A stretch of DNA of 64,000 nucleotides from Ditylenchus dipsaci (GCA_004194705.1 SADC01001370.1:310001-374000), one strand, 5' to 3'. Counted from the first letter of the stretch, positions 10,981 to 24,391 are shown. Program-made: numbers and translations. Notes: generated by a model from the letters alone, not told the origin.

Positions 10981-11538
10981 TTATGGACCATTCTGTTTGA
11001 TGTGTTGCTCTATTCGTTTATATGTGTAACATCTCAAAATGTGAATTCTAAAGAAATATATTTTTTATCTTTTGATTATCTTAGTGCAAATTTAAATGCT
11101 CATTTTCCATACATTTCATCCTTGTTTTCTACAGTGTTGTTCTTTACGGACGATTAACAAGACTTAAGGGTTTCAAGGTAAAGAGGCAACATTTTTGGGT
11201 CGTAGCAATTTGGTCCATACCTAACTCACTTACCAGCCAACTTAGTGTGTGACACGATTCACTACTACTATTGAAAAAGTTTTATTTGAATGTCGAAACC
11301 GGTCTTTTACACAAATTTGATTTTTTCATTATTCTTTTCGAATTTTAGCGATAAAATTACCGCAACTAAAATTTTACAACCCTAAAAAATGTATAATCTT
11401 ATTTTGTGAAGATAGAGTGTACAATATATATTGTTTAATAGCTCAAAAAACTATGACAGCATAGCAGCTTAATAATGACTGTTTGTTTATCCCTTTCAAG
11501 GACATTATTTGGTACATAAATTTTTAACAGTAAACTCT
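10981..11538. other. convergent intergenic spacer
   Basis: Separates the 3' ends of the NDUFV3-like gene and the ARG1-like gene, which converge here. No gene is seen. Both polyadenylation regions should lie in this stretch. Confidence 0.4.
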
Positions 11539-14513
11539 TCACTTTCCAAACAACGACGAAAATAAGCCTGCATTGGCTGGCTTGTGATTTGCAGCTGCAA
11601 TAGGGACATAGGGCAGAGCACACTCGTTGAACAGCTTTTCATACAGCTCTTCTCGTTCCTTCAGCATTGTTGCAATACCCTCATCTTCTGTCTTCAGTCG
11701 GGCTTTAGCTGCTTCCCATCTAAATAAAAGGTCTGCGTGGATGTAAAAAAATCGAGAAAAACTAACTTCTTTTTTAAATCCATATACTCTTTTTGGAATT
11801 CGCCCATATCGTTTTTTTCTCTGTGAGTGTGGGCTCCAAGCATATCAGCTTTTCCACAATTGCTTCACATTGATGATTGAGGGGCAGGAAAGTGAGCTTG
11901 TACTTAACTGATTGGAAGAAGTTATCGCCATAGACACAAAGGATGTGGTCCCTGTTCTCGAGTGTGTGTGAACCTAAAAGGCACTTGTTAGTTGGTTATT
12001 AATACAGAATTTGTTGATAGCCACTAAAATTTCTAGTATTTTGGCAAAGTAGCTATTTTTTAATCTCATATTGTGCAGCGGATCACGGCAAACAATTTGG
12101 TATACCGTAAACCATCTATATATCGTCTGGGTAATAATTTTTCCAACAACCGCCCGGTTTCCCTCTCTGGGGAGGGGAAGGGGGGGTGAGGTGGAGTGTA
12201 ATTAGAACACGAGCAACAAATAGAGGGGATGGAAATTACTCAAACTAAACGCCCCAAAAGTCTACTGATTATAGGTCGATCATTTTTAGATAGTTTATCT
12301 AGGGAAGGAATTTTAGTGATAATTATAGGTCTTGAACGTAACGTGAATTTTTTACCTTTACAAACTTATGACTGTATTGAATGCATAAAAAACCATAGAT
12401 CTTCGAATTATGTAAAAATACCTTCTGTTTCCAAAGTGTCCAAGTAGTGGAATGGCAAGGGCGTTTCCTTATCTTCCATCAAAGTTCGGATCGGTATGAA
12501 TTCACTGATATTAATTCTCTGGAAGGGCACGAAAAATATCTCTGCACTCGTAGCACTTTTCTTTTTCTGACTTTCTCGAATTAGTCTAACTCCGCCTGGA
12601 AATAAAATTTTTAAAATTACATAATTTATTATAAATGTTGAAAGTTACCCTCTTTGTCAAAAAGAACCAGCTTAAATTTGCTCATAGAGGATGATTTACA
12701 TCGAATAACGACTCCTTCCTTGGCGAACCTCTCTTCCATTTTGACGCGGAAGAAGTGGGCTTCCTGGTTGCCTACACTGTCTGCCACTGGAATGCCTGGC
12801 TCAAGTGTTCTGTAAGTTGGACGAAATTGTTTACAAAACAGACTCAAAATTTTGATCTAACTTGGCCTCACAGGCATTCTCATTGCCTAGACACAACTCC
12901 CTAGCCTGAGCCAATACTTTCGGTGTTATTTGAGTGGGAATTGGAATGCCAAGCTTTGTGAACATTGCACCAAAGAAACGACCTGAAATTTCAAAATAAT
13001 AAAAGAATTCAAAAATTTTCAGAATTATTCCTACCCACTCCACCAAGCTCAGACATATCCAGCCCTTCGAAGTCGTTCATAGCCATACTGGGTCCACTCA
13101 CGTCGTATTGTCTAAAATATAGACAAGTAAGAAAAGTTTGAAATTAACTAATGACTCGTTCACGGACTGCGACTTAGACTGAGACATCGACTGAGACTAT
13201 TTTGGCTATATGAACACCCCTTAGTCTCAGTCTAAGTCTTAGTCTCAGTCTAAGCCGCAGTCCGTGAACGAGCCATAACAATTCAAGTGATTCAGCTGGA
13301 TAGCTGATAAATGAGGAGTTTAGAAAATTTCGGCGCCGAAAAACACATTAGGCAAAATAACGCAAAAAAATTATGCCAGATTTTTTCGCCTTCTAAATCC
13401 TTCTAGCTGCCTCATACTCCCACGGGACAATTTTTCAAACACTTTTTTGTTTCTGTCTGGGCTCCGAGATATCATTTTTCACCGCTTTTAACAGAACCAT
13501 AAGAAAATCGTTCCTGCTCCACAACATATAAATAGCAGATTTGTCATAATCACTATCAAAAACGGTCTTCAGGCTGTCCCGCAGGTCAATGTCCCGCGGG
13601 TCAAATCCACAGATTTGTACCGCGGGATAGGACCTGTGAGACAGCCAAAATCATTACTGAATGTCTAAACAGTATATATATATATATATTAGTTCTATCG
13701 TGTAGAGCAGGGTCGATTTACCCTTAAACCCGTTGCCATTATTAACAAATAGCCGTATCCCGTGGCTTTAAGGGCACTTGTCCCGTGTAACGTGTCCCGC
13801 AGGAGTATGAGGGCAGCCTCTAAAACTTTTTGCCTCAATCTTCTTTCTCGCTAAAAAGTAAAGCTGCTCAGGAAACACAGCTCTACAACTGTGCTTTTTT
13901 CTGCGGAAGAAAATTTAGATAAAATACAGATAAAAAGGCAAAAGAAGATTGATAAAATTTGTATCTTTTTTGTATGTCTTGTATATTTATACAAAACTTT
14001 ATTTTTTGACAACCACGAGCATGAGTAGCGGTGAGTTTTTTTAGCACACAAATATCTCTTGTATAATATACTTCTACCTTTAAGTTTCAACTGTTTGAGC
14101 ATTTTTAACCAAATATTTTGACAAAACGTAAATTTAAAAAAGAGTCTTTCGAAACGATTTTGTGTGAGTTTTCAATCAAGATACATAAATAATTCACCTT
14201 CTTTTATTTGGGTCTGAAAGGACAGAGTAGGCGATGGATATTCTCTTAAACTGCTCTTGTGCTAAAATTATCAATTGATTATGTAGCAATATAATTTTTA
14301 TGAATTTTCTCGAAATCTAAAGATAATATAAAGAAATAAAGACAAACCCTGTTCGTTGCCAGGATTTCTGTCAGGATGGTATTTTAATGCAAGCTTTCTG
14401 TATGAATTTTTAATATCCTGCTCTGTGGAATTCCTCTCGACCCCCAAAATTTCATAGAAATCCATGGCGGGAGTACCAGCTGTTGTTCCATTATTTGAAA
14501 CAGTCTTCTTCAT
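11539..14513 (-). CDS. ARG1-like J-domain (DnaJ/Hsp40) protein
   Basis: J-domain co-chaperone resembling plant ARG1/ARL proteins along its length. Eight exons: 14513-14348, 14261-14198, 13111-13035, 12982-12862, 12809-12649, 12595-12422, 11973-11767 and 11719-11539. Residues about 15-75 form the J domain ([23 protein letters not shown] in KYHPDRN, then [20 protein letters not shown]). A conserved central block follows ([55 protein letters not shown]), then an Ig-like segment containing [15 protein letters not shown]-terminal coiled coil ([20 protein letters not shown]) precedes LFSSLFGK and TGA. All exon joins keep phase. One frame break lies in exon 7 near 11810, in a run of A. ARG1 is known in plants for gravitropic signalling; a role here cannot be inferred beyond Hsp70 co-chaperone. 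Confidence 0.87.
13146..13275. repeat. near-perfect 125-bp palindrome in the ARG1-like intron
   Basis: TGACTCGTTCACGGACTGCG at the left is answered by CGCAGTCCGTGAACGAGCC at the right, and the interior consists of ACTGAGAC / GTCTCAGT units. The whole forms a hairpin with a short loop (ATTTTGGCTATATGAACACC). It contains no coding sequence. Confidence 0.85.
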
Positions 14514-15638
14514 GCTAAGCTCTCTAAATAATTCAGCTAATTAATTGAGAACTTGATACTCATACAACAGTTAAAATTTTTGATAATTCAAACAAAATAT
14601 CGATTGCGACACTTTTTTAATTTATGAAAGCAGCAAAGAGCTAAAATTTAGCACTGTAAAAGGGCTGCATCATCAACATCCGAAAAGCAAGCATTGAAAA
14701 TTCCGCAAATGCATTTCCATACAAGACAAATACGCATTCAAAAATATGTATGAAATAAAGCCTTTAACATTTCCAAATATACCTCTTAAAAAAAGTTTTT
14801 ATCAAGAACAATAACTGATGACCATTTATGAAACCAGCAAAAATAAAACACGATAAAATTATAGTCCCGCAGCAGCAAAAAAAGAATTTCAATGGAAATT
14901 TGTTTTTTGTTGCCATTTGTTAGGCGGGATTTTTTCGCTGGTTGCATTTCTTTGGCTGAGGTATGTGTGTGTGCCTTGATGGATGGTTCCAGAGAGTGTG
15001 GATGAGTCATTTAAAAATTGAAGAACAAGGTATTCAATGGGGGCACAGAACAAAAAGCTTTTTTATAGCTGGTTAAGTGGCGTTCTCACACTTTTTTACT
15101 GACGTCATTTTCAAACAAAGGCGGGTGAAAATCGATTATTTGTTGGTGTTGGCATGCTTTAAAATATATTTATTTACATTTTAAACAAAAATTCAGCCCT
15201 AGCAGAGAATCAGGTTTTTTCGCCTTGGCCCTGTTGTTTTTTTTAGGATTTTTCGCCTGTTTTTTGCTACAATCTTTATTCTTTTGCTTGATTCGCTTCT
15301 GTTTAGTTTGTTTTGTTGATGTAACTCAGTCAGAAAATGTTATTTGTCGTTCGCCAACTGAATAAATTTAACTTGTTAAAAACAGGCAACAAATCCAAAA
15401 AACAGCAAGGAATCAGGGTAAAAAACCTTGATTCTCTAGCAGGGCAAAAGTTCACATGTTGTCTACAATACATGAGATCATAACACTCAAAAATCGCGGA
15501 ATAGAATTATTGATGCTGACAAGATAACACATTGGATTAAACTTGTGGCTGTGCTAAAGATACAGCAAATACTTGGAATGCAAGTTGGAAGCACAAAATT
15601 ATAGAAATTATTTGTAAATCACAAGCTTTGTTTCTTTT
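14514..15638. other. intergenic, with a palindrome at about 15190-15455
   Basis: No gene is seen between the ARG1-like start and the UNC119 stop, both on the minus strand. A palindromic element at about 15196-15450 has arms containing CCCTAGCAGAGAATCAGG and TTGATTCTCTAGCAGGG. The 5' end of the ARG1-like transcript should lie in the lower part. Confidence 0.55.
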
Positions 15639-18600
15639 TCAAATAAATTTAGTGTCATAAGCATAGTCAGCTTTGTTGTGCATAACCAGGCGGTCATCCA
15701 CAAAATAGAAGCTGTCGGAACGTGTCTCGAACGGGTTGTTGATCATCTCTTGCACTGTAACATCAAAATTTTCAAGGGATGGCATTACGTGGATAGTTTT
15801 TGGCTCTATCTTTTTAAAATTTTTATGGCTGATGAAACTGACAAAAAATGTATGATAGAACTTCTGACGCTACTGGAATATGCCCCTCCCCAAAAAGCTA
15901 TTGGAATATACCCTCTCCAATAATTTTTGGAGGGTACTAACACCACCATTTTTGAAGAAAAAAGTTGCGCAAAAGCCCTTGTTAGTAATAGCCAGGCCCT
16001 GAGCCTAACCCTGAGCCTAAGCTTACGGACCTAAGCCAAAGCCTAAGCCTAAATTATTGGGTGGGGTATATTCCAGTAGCGCCGAGCTTCTTCTTCTTAT
16101 ATATTTTTATGTTTGAGTACATAAAACACTTTTTCTTACATATCGGGCAGTAATAGGGATCAAGGTAGGGATCAACGGGTGTTTCAAAAAAACTCCTCCA
16201 TGTTCAAATTTAATTAAAATTAATTTTTAAAAGCAATTTTTGAATTAGGTCATATGTTTTTTGCTCCTCTGCAAAATTTTTCATAAATAATAACATTTAT
16301 AGTGCATTTAACGCCTGTTATGACCTAATATGTGGAGTTTTACGAAAATTTCGGTAAATCCGAAAATTTCTATTTAAACGTGTCGAAAGTAACGGGCGTG
16401 CTTGCGACTCTAGGTGTGTTATTTGAGTGTTCACATATAGATTGTGGGTGCGGGACTAAGTGTGGACTTCACTCCTCTGAGCTTCACCTATAATACTTTT
16501 TAGATTTTCGTTGAGTACCGAAAATATCGTGATCGAAACCAATTTTTTTTAAACTATTCTTTTGAATTTTAGAGAAAATACTCTAATTCTTATTGGCTAT
16601 AAGTTAAATGTACCGCCTAATGTGGGAATTTGGCCGCCTTTTTTAAATTTCAAATAAAAAAAAATAGAATTTGGCCACTTTTTTTTTAAACGGCCGCCTT
16701 TTTTTTCTTGTTAATTCATGTTTTTCAATTTTAGCCTCAATTTGGTGGTAATTTTGCTCTTAATGATAATGGAAATAAAAGCCCAGAATCTTGGCTACGT
16801 ATTGGTATAAAAATTTGTGCACTCATAGGATAAAGTTAGAAAATCTAATCAAAAACACCTAGATGGTTATTTCGGCCTCTGCCTGCTAAATGGTTTTCAT
16901 GAAATTTTCTAATTTAACCTTACGAGTTGACACTTTTTTCAAATCAGTCAGTAGCCAAAAGTTCTGGGCTTTCATCTTTGCTATCATAGAGAGAAAAAGT
17001 ACCAACTCATGAAAGACAAAATTGAAAAAAAAACATTCAAATTACAAAAAATCCATTTAGCAGGTAGAGGCCGAAATAGCCATCTAAGTGTTTTTGATCA
17101 GATTTTCTAATTTTATTTCATGACACAATTTTTTTATACCAATACGTAGCCATGATTCTGGGCTTTCCTTTCCGCGTGCTCTCTATAAAAAAGTATTTAA
17201 AGGGACTACCGTATTTCCTATAATTAGCGCGCCGGTTATTTTGTTTTTGGCGTTTTTATTTTTGGATCCCCGAAAATCGGAAAAATTAGAGGTCGATCTC
17301 GACATTTTCAGGCAAAAGTTCAAAATACAAAAAGCAGAATCGGTAGAGCTCGCGGAAGTTAAGAAAATGTAAAAAAGAACTGATCGAAAAAAAATCTGTT
17401 CCGAGATACAAACTCTTAAAGTCAAGGGGCGCATTTATTAGAGAGGGCGCGCTAATTAGAGGAAATACGACAATCCAATTTTTGGGACGCATAAAGCCAT
17501 TGTTTTTCTAAATTTTTTTAAACTCACTCAAAGTGTCACTGAGATGTGGAATGTGATAGATGTGTTCACATGAATTGCGGGAGTTGGGAATGCAGAAGCC
17601 AAACTCGAAGTCAAAGCTTTTGAGAAGTCGATCACGGAAAAAGTGCTGCAATTTAGGTAATACTGTAATAAATGTTTATGTGGTGGTGTTTACCTACCCT
17701 CTCAATCATTCTAAAGTTTTGCACTGGTTTGTGCCCTACAACAAATTCCATAGTGGCGCCAATGTGTTTGAGACGTAGGAAAGAGGGTTTGAAGTAGTAG
17801 CGGATGTAGCGAGGTGAAAAGCACTTCTCACCTTCTGCACCTTCTTCCCCCTTGCTGGCCAAATCCTCATCTTCCTCCTCCTCTGGATCGCCCTGTTCTA
17901 CCCCTTCTTCGTCATCTTCCTCCTCTTCTTCAGCTCCATTGTCATGGTCTTAATAATTCACTGGTTACTATTTTGTAAAAAAACTTTTATAAAAAATGTA
18001 AATAGTTATTTTGGGTACTTGTTGAGCTGCCCCTCTTGAAAAGGAGTAGTATTGCAAATATTATTAGCACATCGTAGTTTCGGTTTATTAAAAAAAACCC
18101 GGGCGCTTTTTGGTGCTCACGAGAAATCTGATATTAGAGATCCTGATCCATTTTTAGATTTTTTAAAGATTCACGGCAATACATTCTTGACATTGATTTC
18201 TTCTATGGTTCCTACCTTTATTTGATTTTTTCCTCCACAGGACTTGTACAAATCCATCAATCTCAAGCCTTAAAGGAGGGGAGGGGGGGGAAGTGGTTAT
18301 GTTTAAATACGCATCCACGGACCTTCAAAAATTATCGAAAAATGGGCAGTAGTCGACTTTCGTATGGAATTCGAGGCGCAGTGGGTAAAGCGTTGGGTTT
18401 TGCTGGATAAACACTAGAAAAAGCTATTTTCTTTGAAACTCGGCGAGTTCAACCCCACTGTCTGACACGTTTTTTTCAATCATTTCGTTATTTTTCGTTA
18501 TTAGCCTATTCAACGTAAAACTGAAAAGTAGATTAAGGTCGTAAATATAATATTTTCAACTTTCCGTGTGAAATTTCGAGTATAGGTCAGACAAAAGTCC

Positions 18601-20706
18601 AGACTTTACGTCAAATATAAGGCAAAAATTAGGAAAATGAGTTTCTCGCATAAGAAGTGCGAAAAGTCGTATTTTCTGAGACGTTTTATGTAGCTGAAAG
18701 CTGAGAATCTCCTCTTTCATATAAATTAGAAGAATTTTCTAAAAGTCAGATTTTTGAAAACTAGAAGCCATATGAAGTCTAGAATTCCCCTTTCTAGTCA
18801 AATTTGAAAACTTTTTCATTTTTCCGCAAAATTTATTTGAATTTTTCAGAACTTCTGAATCAGAAGTCACCTACTGCCCATTTTTGACTGCTTTGAAAGG
18901 GTGCGCGACAATTCAGCATAGAATTGATTCCATACCAGTATTTCCAAAAACCGAAACGGAACGCCACAAACCGAAGCAGAAACCAAAATTCGGTTTCGGT
19001 TTATGCTCATGAAACTTTCGGTTTCGATTTTTGAAACTTTCGGTTTCTGTTTCTGCTTTTTATTTCTAATTCTGCTTTTGATTTCTGCTTTTTAAACTGA
19101 TTTTTTCGTTCGTATACTTCTGAATATTATGTGAATTTTGTTTTTATTTTTGTGGATATTCGTGTGGATCAAGACAATCGGAAATTTTGACTTCATACCC
19201 AAAACCGAAAGCACAAACCGAAAGTTGAAAAGCAGAAACCGAAACCGAAAGTTTCAAAAACCGAAACTGAAAACCGAAACCGAAACTTTCGAAAGCAGAA
19301 ACCGAAACCGAAAGTTTCAAAAACCGAAACCGAAACCGAAAGTTTCATGAGCATAAACCGAAACCGAAAACCGAATTTCGGTTTCCGTTTCGGTTTTTTG
19401 GAAACACTGTTCCATACCATAGTTTCTATATGCTGTAGGCTCAAGTTAACAAATACAGGCGAACCTCGCTATTGCGTAAGTCAAGGAACCGGCTGAAAAT
19501 TTATACCACCATCTATTTTTTTATACCGCAATCTGGGTACCACCATGACAGTACTACCACCCGCGTGCCACCGTCGGGATACTACTACCTGCATGTCAAT
19601 ACCATAGGACTACCACCTGGATACGACTATCTGGTTATTACCACCTAGGTATTATTATTACCATCTAAACACCACCATCTAGATACCATTACCCACTCTC
19701 CATCCACTTTCATCTACATATTATACCTACCCACCTAAAAAGCATACCTTTTTGAAAAAATATTCCTTAAAATGATCCTCTAGTGAAGCATTCCATATTA
19801 CTATTTTAGGAGTGGTATCTATCTATTTTAAGAAGGGGAGTACCGAGTGGTGGCACTCAGGTAGGTGTACTCAGCTATGGTTATGATTATCAGGCGTCCT
19901 GACCGAGGAAAAGCAATCCAGTTGGCATACAGGCCACCTGGGCCACTTTTAGCATGTACATAAACTCTACTAGGTGTGAAAGCCTGCTCTGATGATCTTG
20001 TTAGGTAGCCAAGAGTGTGAGGATTATTTTGACACCATAAATATAATAAAAGAGAATAAAAATAAGATAGCCAGTGGCAGTGAAACCTGTGACCTAGCCG
20101 ATGCGTATATAAAGTTTACCCCTAAAGGAGGATTTTAAAGCTCTTCACGACCTACTGTAGAAAGAAAAAAAGGTAGAAAGAATGGTACAAACCAATGTAA
20201 AAAACTAGCCGTAAATGTGTGCCCCTTAAAGTGTACCGGGATCATTGGTATAGAGTTTATTACTTTTCTTTAAATCACATAAAACGCATCTTTTCCAAAA
20301 AAAATCTTCATTCCACTCTGTTTCGGTGTGGCACTAGAAGCACCACTGTTGCACAAAATAAAAATAGAAATTACCTGTAGGCTTGTTAATCTCAAAGAGC
20401 ACACAGTCATTTTCCATGTCCCTAATCTTGAATCGCACAAACTCTATGTCATACACATTGTCTTCCAATCTGCACAGAAAATCTGGAAATAAGTCTGTTA
20501 TACTAATTCTCAGGAATCCATACCCAACCAGTAGTGATTTGGTTGAGGCGCAACACATCTTCGGCAGTGATCACTGTTTTGGACTTGAGCTCCTCTTCAG
20601 TAATTGGTTGCCTGATTATGTCTGTGCCTGTAGGTGATGTAGTAGAAGTTGAAGTGGTGATCTCAGCCCCTCTTCGACCACCCTCCTTCTTCTGGATGCC
20701 AGCCAT
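15639..20706 (-). CDS. UNC119: UNC119 lipid-binding chaperone
   Basis: Binds myristoylated cargo and helps deliver it to membranes and cilia. Five exons join in phase: 20706-20529, 20482-20375, 17948-17698, 17645-17528 and 15754-15639. The start is [10 protein letters not shown], within a longer open frame; the N-terminal region is Ser/Thr-rich and divergent, as in the family. Conserved blocks in order: [97 protein letters not shown] and [20 protein letters not shown]. The gene shows no frame break. Exon 3 opens with an acidic insert (an [10 protein letters not shown] run and a second EEEEDED run) where vertebrate UNC119 has a short basic loop. Introns 2 and 4 hold several mobile elements. 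Confidence 0.96.
16740..17190. mobile_element. long palindromic element in UNC119 intron 4
   Basis: Left arm motifs AATCTTGGCTACGTATTGG and GGTTATTTCGGCCTCTGCC reappear inverted as GGCCGAAATAGCCATCTAA and CCAATACGTAGCCATGATTC around a centre near 16960. About 450 bp and non-coding. Confidence 0.8.
17209..17471. mobile_element. CCGTATTTCC...GGAAATACG element in UNC119 intron 4
   Basis: The left terminus CCGTATTTCCTATAATTAGC and right terminus GCTAATTAGAGGAAATACG are inverted repeats. The interior includes GAGCTCGCGGAAG and a segment near TCTTAAAGTCAAGG that resemble the other members of this family at 24995, 35787, 40930, 44600 and 60842. It ends about 57 bp downstream of the exon 4 donor. 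Confidence 0.85.
18370..18470 (+). mobile_element. tRNA-derived SINE-like fragment
   Basis: GGCGCAGTGGGTAAAGCGTT (A-box-like) is followed after about 50 bp by CGAGTTCAACCCC (B-box-like). The spacing and an ill-formed anticodon stem argue for a tRNA-derived repeat rather than a functional tRNA. Confidence 0.5.
18945..19405. repeat. inverted CCGAAAC(CGAAAG)TTTC low-complexity hairpin
   Basis: Copies of AACCGAAACCGAAAGTTTC run on both strands in opposite orientation (18945-19080 and 19200-19405). They give long stop-free frames on both strands that are not genes. The block lies in UNC119 intron 2. Confidence 0.85.
19500..19880. repeat. degenerate ACCACCTGGATAC-type tandem array
   Basis: Loosely repeated units (TACCACC, TCTAGATACC, CTGGATAC) fill about 380 bp of UNC119 intron 2. 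Related wording occurs near 9220-9330 and 61110-61250, so this is a dispersed low-complexity repeat. Confidence 0.6.
19961..20070 (+). repeat. retroposon-like tail repeat, copy 1
   Basis: TAGGTGTGAAAGCCTGCTCTG and AAGAGTGTGAGGATTATTTT, followed by ATAAAAGAGAATAAAAATAA, closely match the sequence at 30135-30238, which also ends in an A-rich tail. Two dispersed copies with A-rich ends suggest a SINE or the 3' end of a LINE. Confidence 0.65.
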
Positions 20707-23700
20707 TGAAGTGCTGATGAATTTCAATTTATACGATAATTTAATTGGTGTTAATGAATGCAATGTTTGCACTGGGTTTCATATTTTTAACATACAGAAG
20801 TAGTTATCCAATATTTTGGTATAGATTACTGTTAAGTTGATTTTGAAAAATGCTTTTGTGCATGCAAAAATTAGCATACTGATTCAAAATTATACAAATA
20901 TGTGAGCACATTGTAAGAAGAACTTCTTTAGATTTAAAAATACTGCTTTAACTTAATAAACTGTAAGGAACTGTAAGGCTCGGTGTTCAAAAGACAATTT
21001 TTTTTAATTTTTTCATCAAAAAAAAATAAGAGTAAATTTTAAAAATATAAAAAGTTGAAATTCAGTTGGTGAATAACGTATTTACTCTAATAGAAGCTGT
21101 GCTTTAATTGGAAACTTTAAATTAAAAACTGTTCGGGGAAGTTTGATAGCTCATTGGACAGCCAAGATTTAGAGCTACACGCTAGTTTTTAAAAAATCGA
21201 TGAAAGTTGCAACAAAAGTTTAGTGAAAAATGGCAATATAAAATTTGAAAGCGTATTTAATAAATTTGATAAATTTTAAGACGCAAATAACCTATAGAAA
21301 TTGGTGACTTAAGTCATAAAAAACGGAAATATCGACGGGATTTTGAAAAAGCCAAAGCATATCCACATCTGATGAGTTAATTGAATTAAATGCTAGATTT
21401 ATCAAAATTGATATGAAGAATTTTTTAGTCATTGTCTTGAAGAGCATTAGTACCTTTTATAAGAGGAGAAAATGTAACCCTAGCGTGCACAGCGTAGCTG
21501 TGTGAAGTTCTTGAAAAATTATCTCCAGTCTCGTACTTCAAAATTCAGTTATTAGAAAGTCACTAAAAAAACATCCAAAAATTTTAGTGCACATCTCTAT
21601 AATAAGCATTTGATTTTACACCAACAAGAAATAGCGTAAATTTGAAAAAAAATAAAAGTATTTCTTTTGAAAAAAAAATCGCTAAAACCAACAAGTACTG
21701 GATGAAATAGGCTTCTGGGGGTGTATAATGTATTTTTTAACAAAATTTTAAAACAATAGCTATAAAATACTACTTAAAAACAACTAAATAAGTAATAAAA
21801 AGAACAGAACGGAATACGCCCCGGTTTTAGGGAAAACTGGCAAGTTTTTGTATTAATCAAAAAGGCAAAAAAACTTCAATTTTTCAAAGTGATATTACCA
21901 GGGTTGACCAATTAGCTGGACATTCGACTAATTATCGCTAATTGTCTAATTTTCTTGTTCAGGCTTTTTAGACAACCCTAGATATACTATCAGGTAACCC
22001 TGCAATTCTAATTTTTAAAGGAATATAATTTATTGAAAACTCCTTGCAAAATGAAGCACAAAAAATATAAGTTTCAAGCAAGACAGAAATATAATTTGGT
22101 CCATACTTTTACCCTTTTGTGTTATATTTTTCAAAGACATTGCAATAACGATATCTTGTTAGCTAACTACAAGGGAAAGGCTACCTAAAAGTGAAAACAA
22201 TTTGAAAAAAAGCATGCATACTTTTGCCTTTTTGACTGGAACGAATAACCTGAGTATTTTTTCCCAGATCTGTATATTTTACGTATCGTTCGAATAAAAG
22301 ACATTCAAAATTTGGTCATTATCGGCCATTCTAAAGTATAGGCAAAAATATATAAAAATATTGTGATACTATAAATGTGGTGAGAATATAGCAAAATTTA
22401 AAGGGCCATTGCCGTCTACGACAACGGTTTTCCCCGGCCAATTTAACTTCTTTTCTTAATCGTTGGATTTACATACGAATTTTCGGCGCTGGTAAAGAAT
22501 ACTCCACCCCCCCCCCCTAGGCTTTGGGTAGGCCAGCGTACTGAAGTTGGACTAATAAAGAGTTTACGCACATTTTCCGGGGTCTGGGACATATATTCGG
22601 GTGCTCTTTACTTAATTTTTAAAAGGCATAAATTGGGAGGGGGGGGGATTCTATACTAGGGTCGAATGTTTCAACTTGGTAAAAAGCAAGCTGAAAAATC
22701 TGCACAAAAGTTCAATGATCAGGCGAAAAAAATTTTAATTGGCGGTGGACAATTCAAACCAGGTGGCAATGGCTCTTTAAAAAAACAGCGGATAAAAAAG
22801 CAACTCCGTCCTACTGCCCAACAATCGATTATTCTATAAATAAGGGGTAAAATTTTAATTTATGTAATTACTTGACCTAATTTCTCCGCCCAATTAATTT
22901 TTTATTTAAGAAATCAAAGCTGCTATTTATAACCCATTAAAAAGTTGCAAAAAATAATTATGGTGAAACTTAAAGCTAACTAATCAAACTCTCCTTTCTC
23001 ACAACTTTTTTTATATCAAAAGAAGGCAAAGAAAAAACAAAGACACTAGCTAAAATTCCGATGGGAACTACTCGGGCGGTGGCACATCCTTCCTTATTGC
23101 CATGGTGACCACTAAATCCCTGAACAGCAAGATATACCTGTGTATGTGCTCTGAGGTTTGGCAAACCTGAATTGGCAATATTAATTAGTAGAAGAGGAGC
23201 ACTTCAAGATGTGATAGTCTATGGTGGTAGGAAAGCATGTGTTTAATTGGCCAACAAATATATTAAAAATGCTAAATTAAAGCAAAAAATAGGACTTCTA
23301 GCCAAAGTTAGTAATCATTGAAGCGTGGCTATAAGTTTATTGACATTATTATGGTTTACAACAACTGAAAGAAGAAATTACAATAAATGCTAGTAAAAGT
23401 GCTTTTTTGGTTTAGAACAACAAATAAACTGCAAAGGACCTCTTTTTATAGCAGAACTTTTTTGGCGCTACTCGGTTTTGGTAACTCTGTCACTACAAGG
23501 GTTTCAGAAAATTATTTTTATTTTCTTTTTGCATAACATACGTGATTCTTTCAAAGTTTGATTGAAACCATGGTTTGCTCAAGTTTCCCACCGAAAAGGA
23601 GGGAAAACAACTTAAAATTTAAATTCATACGCCTTCTGCGGAGAGCCGCTTCCCTGCTTAGCATACTCTGTTCCGCCGGAAGATACAGCTGAGGAGGCTT

Positions 23701-24391
23701 CGGTCAATTTTGGTTCTTTGCATACAGTCTACTCTCGATATAGCGCCACCCCTTGACATCGATTCCTTTATATCGATGTAGGCTATAATAGGAATACCCA
23801 AAATAAGAAATGAATTTACGCCTTATTGCGTGTCTTAAAAGAGTACAACTTGAAGATTTGTCAAAATAACTTTGCAAAAGACAAAACATTTACTTTAAAT
23901 GGGCATGACGAAGAAACGGCGGGGACCACCACTTATTTTCTTTGTCGACAAGTTTTCACATTAGTTCTCGTCTAGACTTTTTAAGTTTTCTGCCTAGTTT
24001 TTAAAAGTACAGTGGAACCTCGTTATAATATACCCCCAATAGGGTAGAGTTCCCAATATAACATAACATCCCCGCCCTAACTTTTTGAAACTCACGGGCA
24101 TGCTCCTTTAAACCAAAAAGCTACCACACGTGAGTATTAGAGAAACAAATGATCTATAAAAAGATATTTTTACCAGTTTTATTAGTAATTTTTACTATGC
24201 CCTAATCAATATTTAATAGTAGCAGCAATTGAAAATAAACAATAAATGAGTAAAATTTGAAGGGAGAAAATAGTCTGAAAAAATTGGAGAGATCATTAAC
24301 CAGCAGTGGTGCATCATCAGCCACCAATCACCATTGACATTATAATATAGCTTAGAGTAGTAGTGTATTAATTAAGAGCCAGCCCTTATTG
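20707..24391. other. intergenic DNA between PHF12 and UNC119
   Basis: No gene is supported. It holds a family A palindrome (about 21960-22190), a hairpin with CTAGGG-type ends and poly-C/poly-G arms (22480-22670), a family B arm (22670-22760) and a half element with CAGTGGAACCTCGTTATAAT (from 24010). A 62-codon minus frame (22976-23164) has no recognisable similarity. The UNC119 promoter should be just above 20706. Confidence 0.5.

Noticed and set aside
19138..19444. Paired ORFs on both strands
   Set aside because: They translate the CCGAAAC repeat; no plausible protein.
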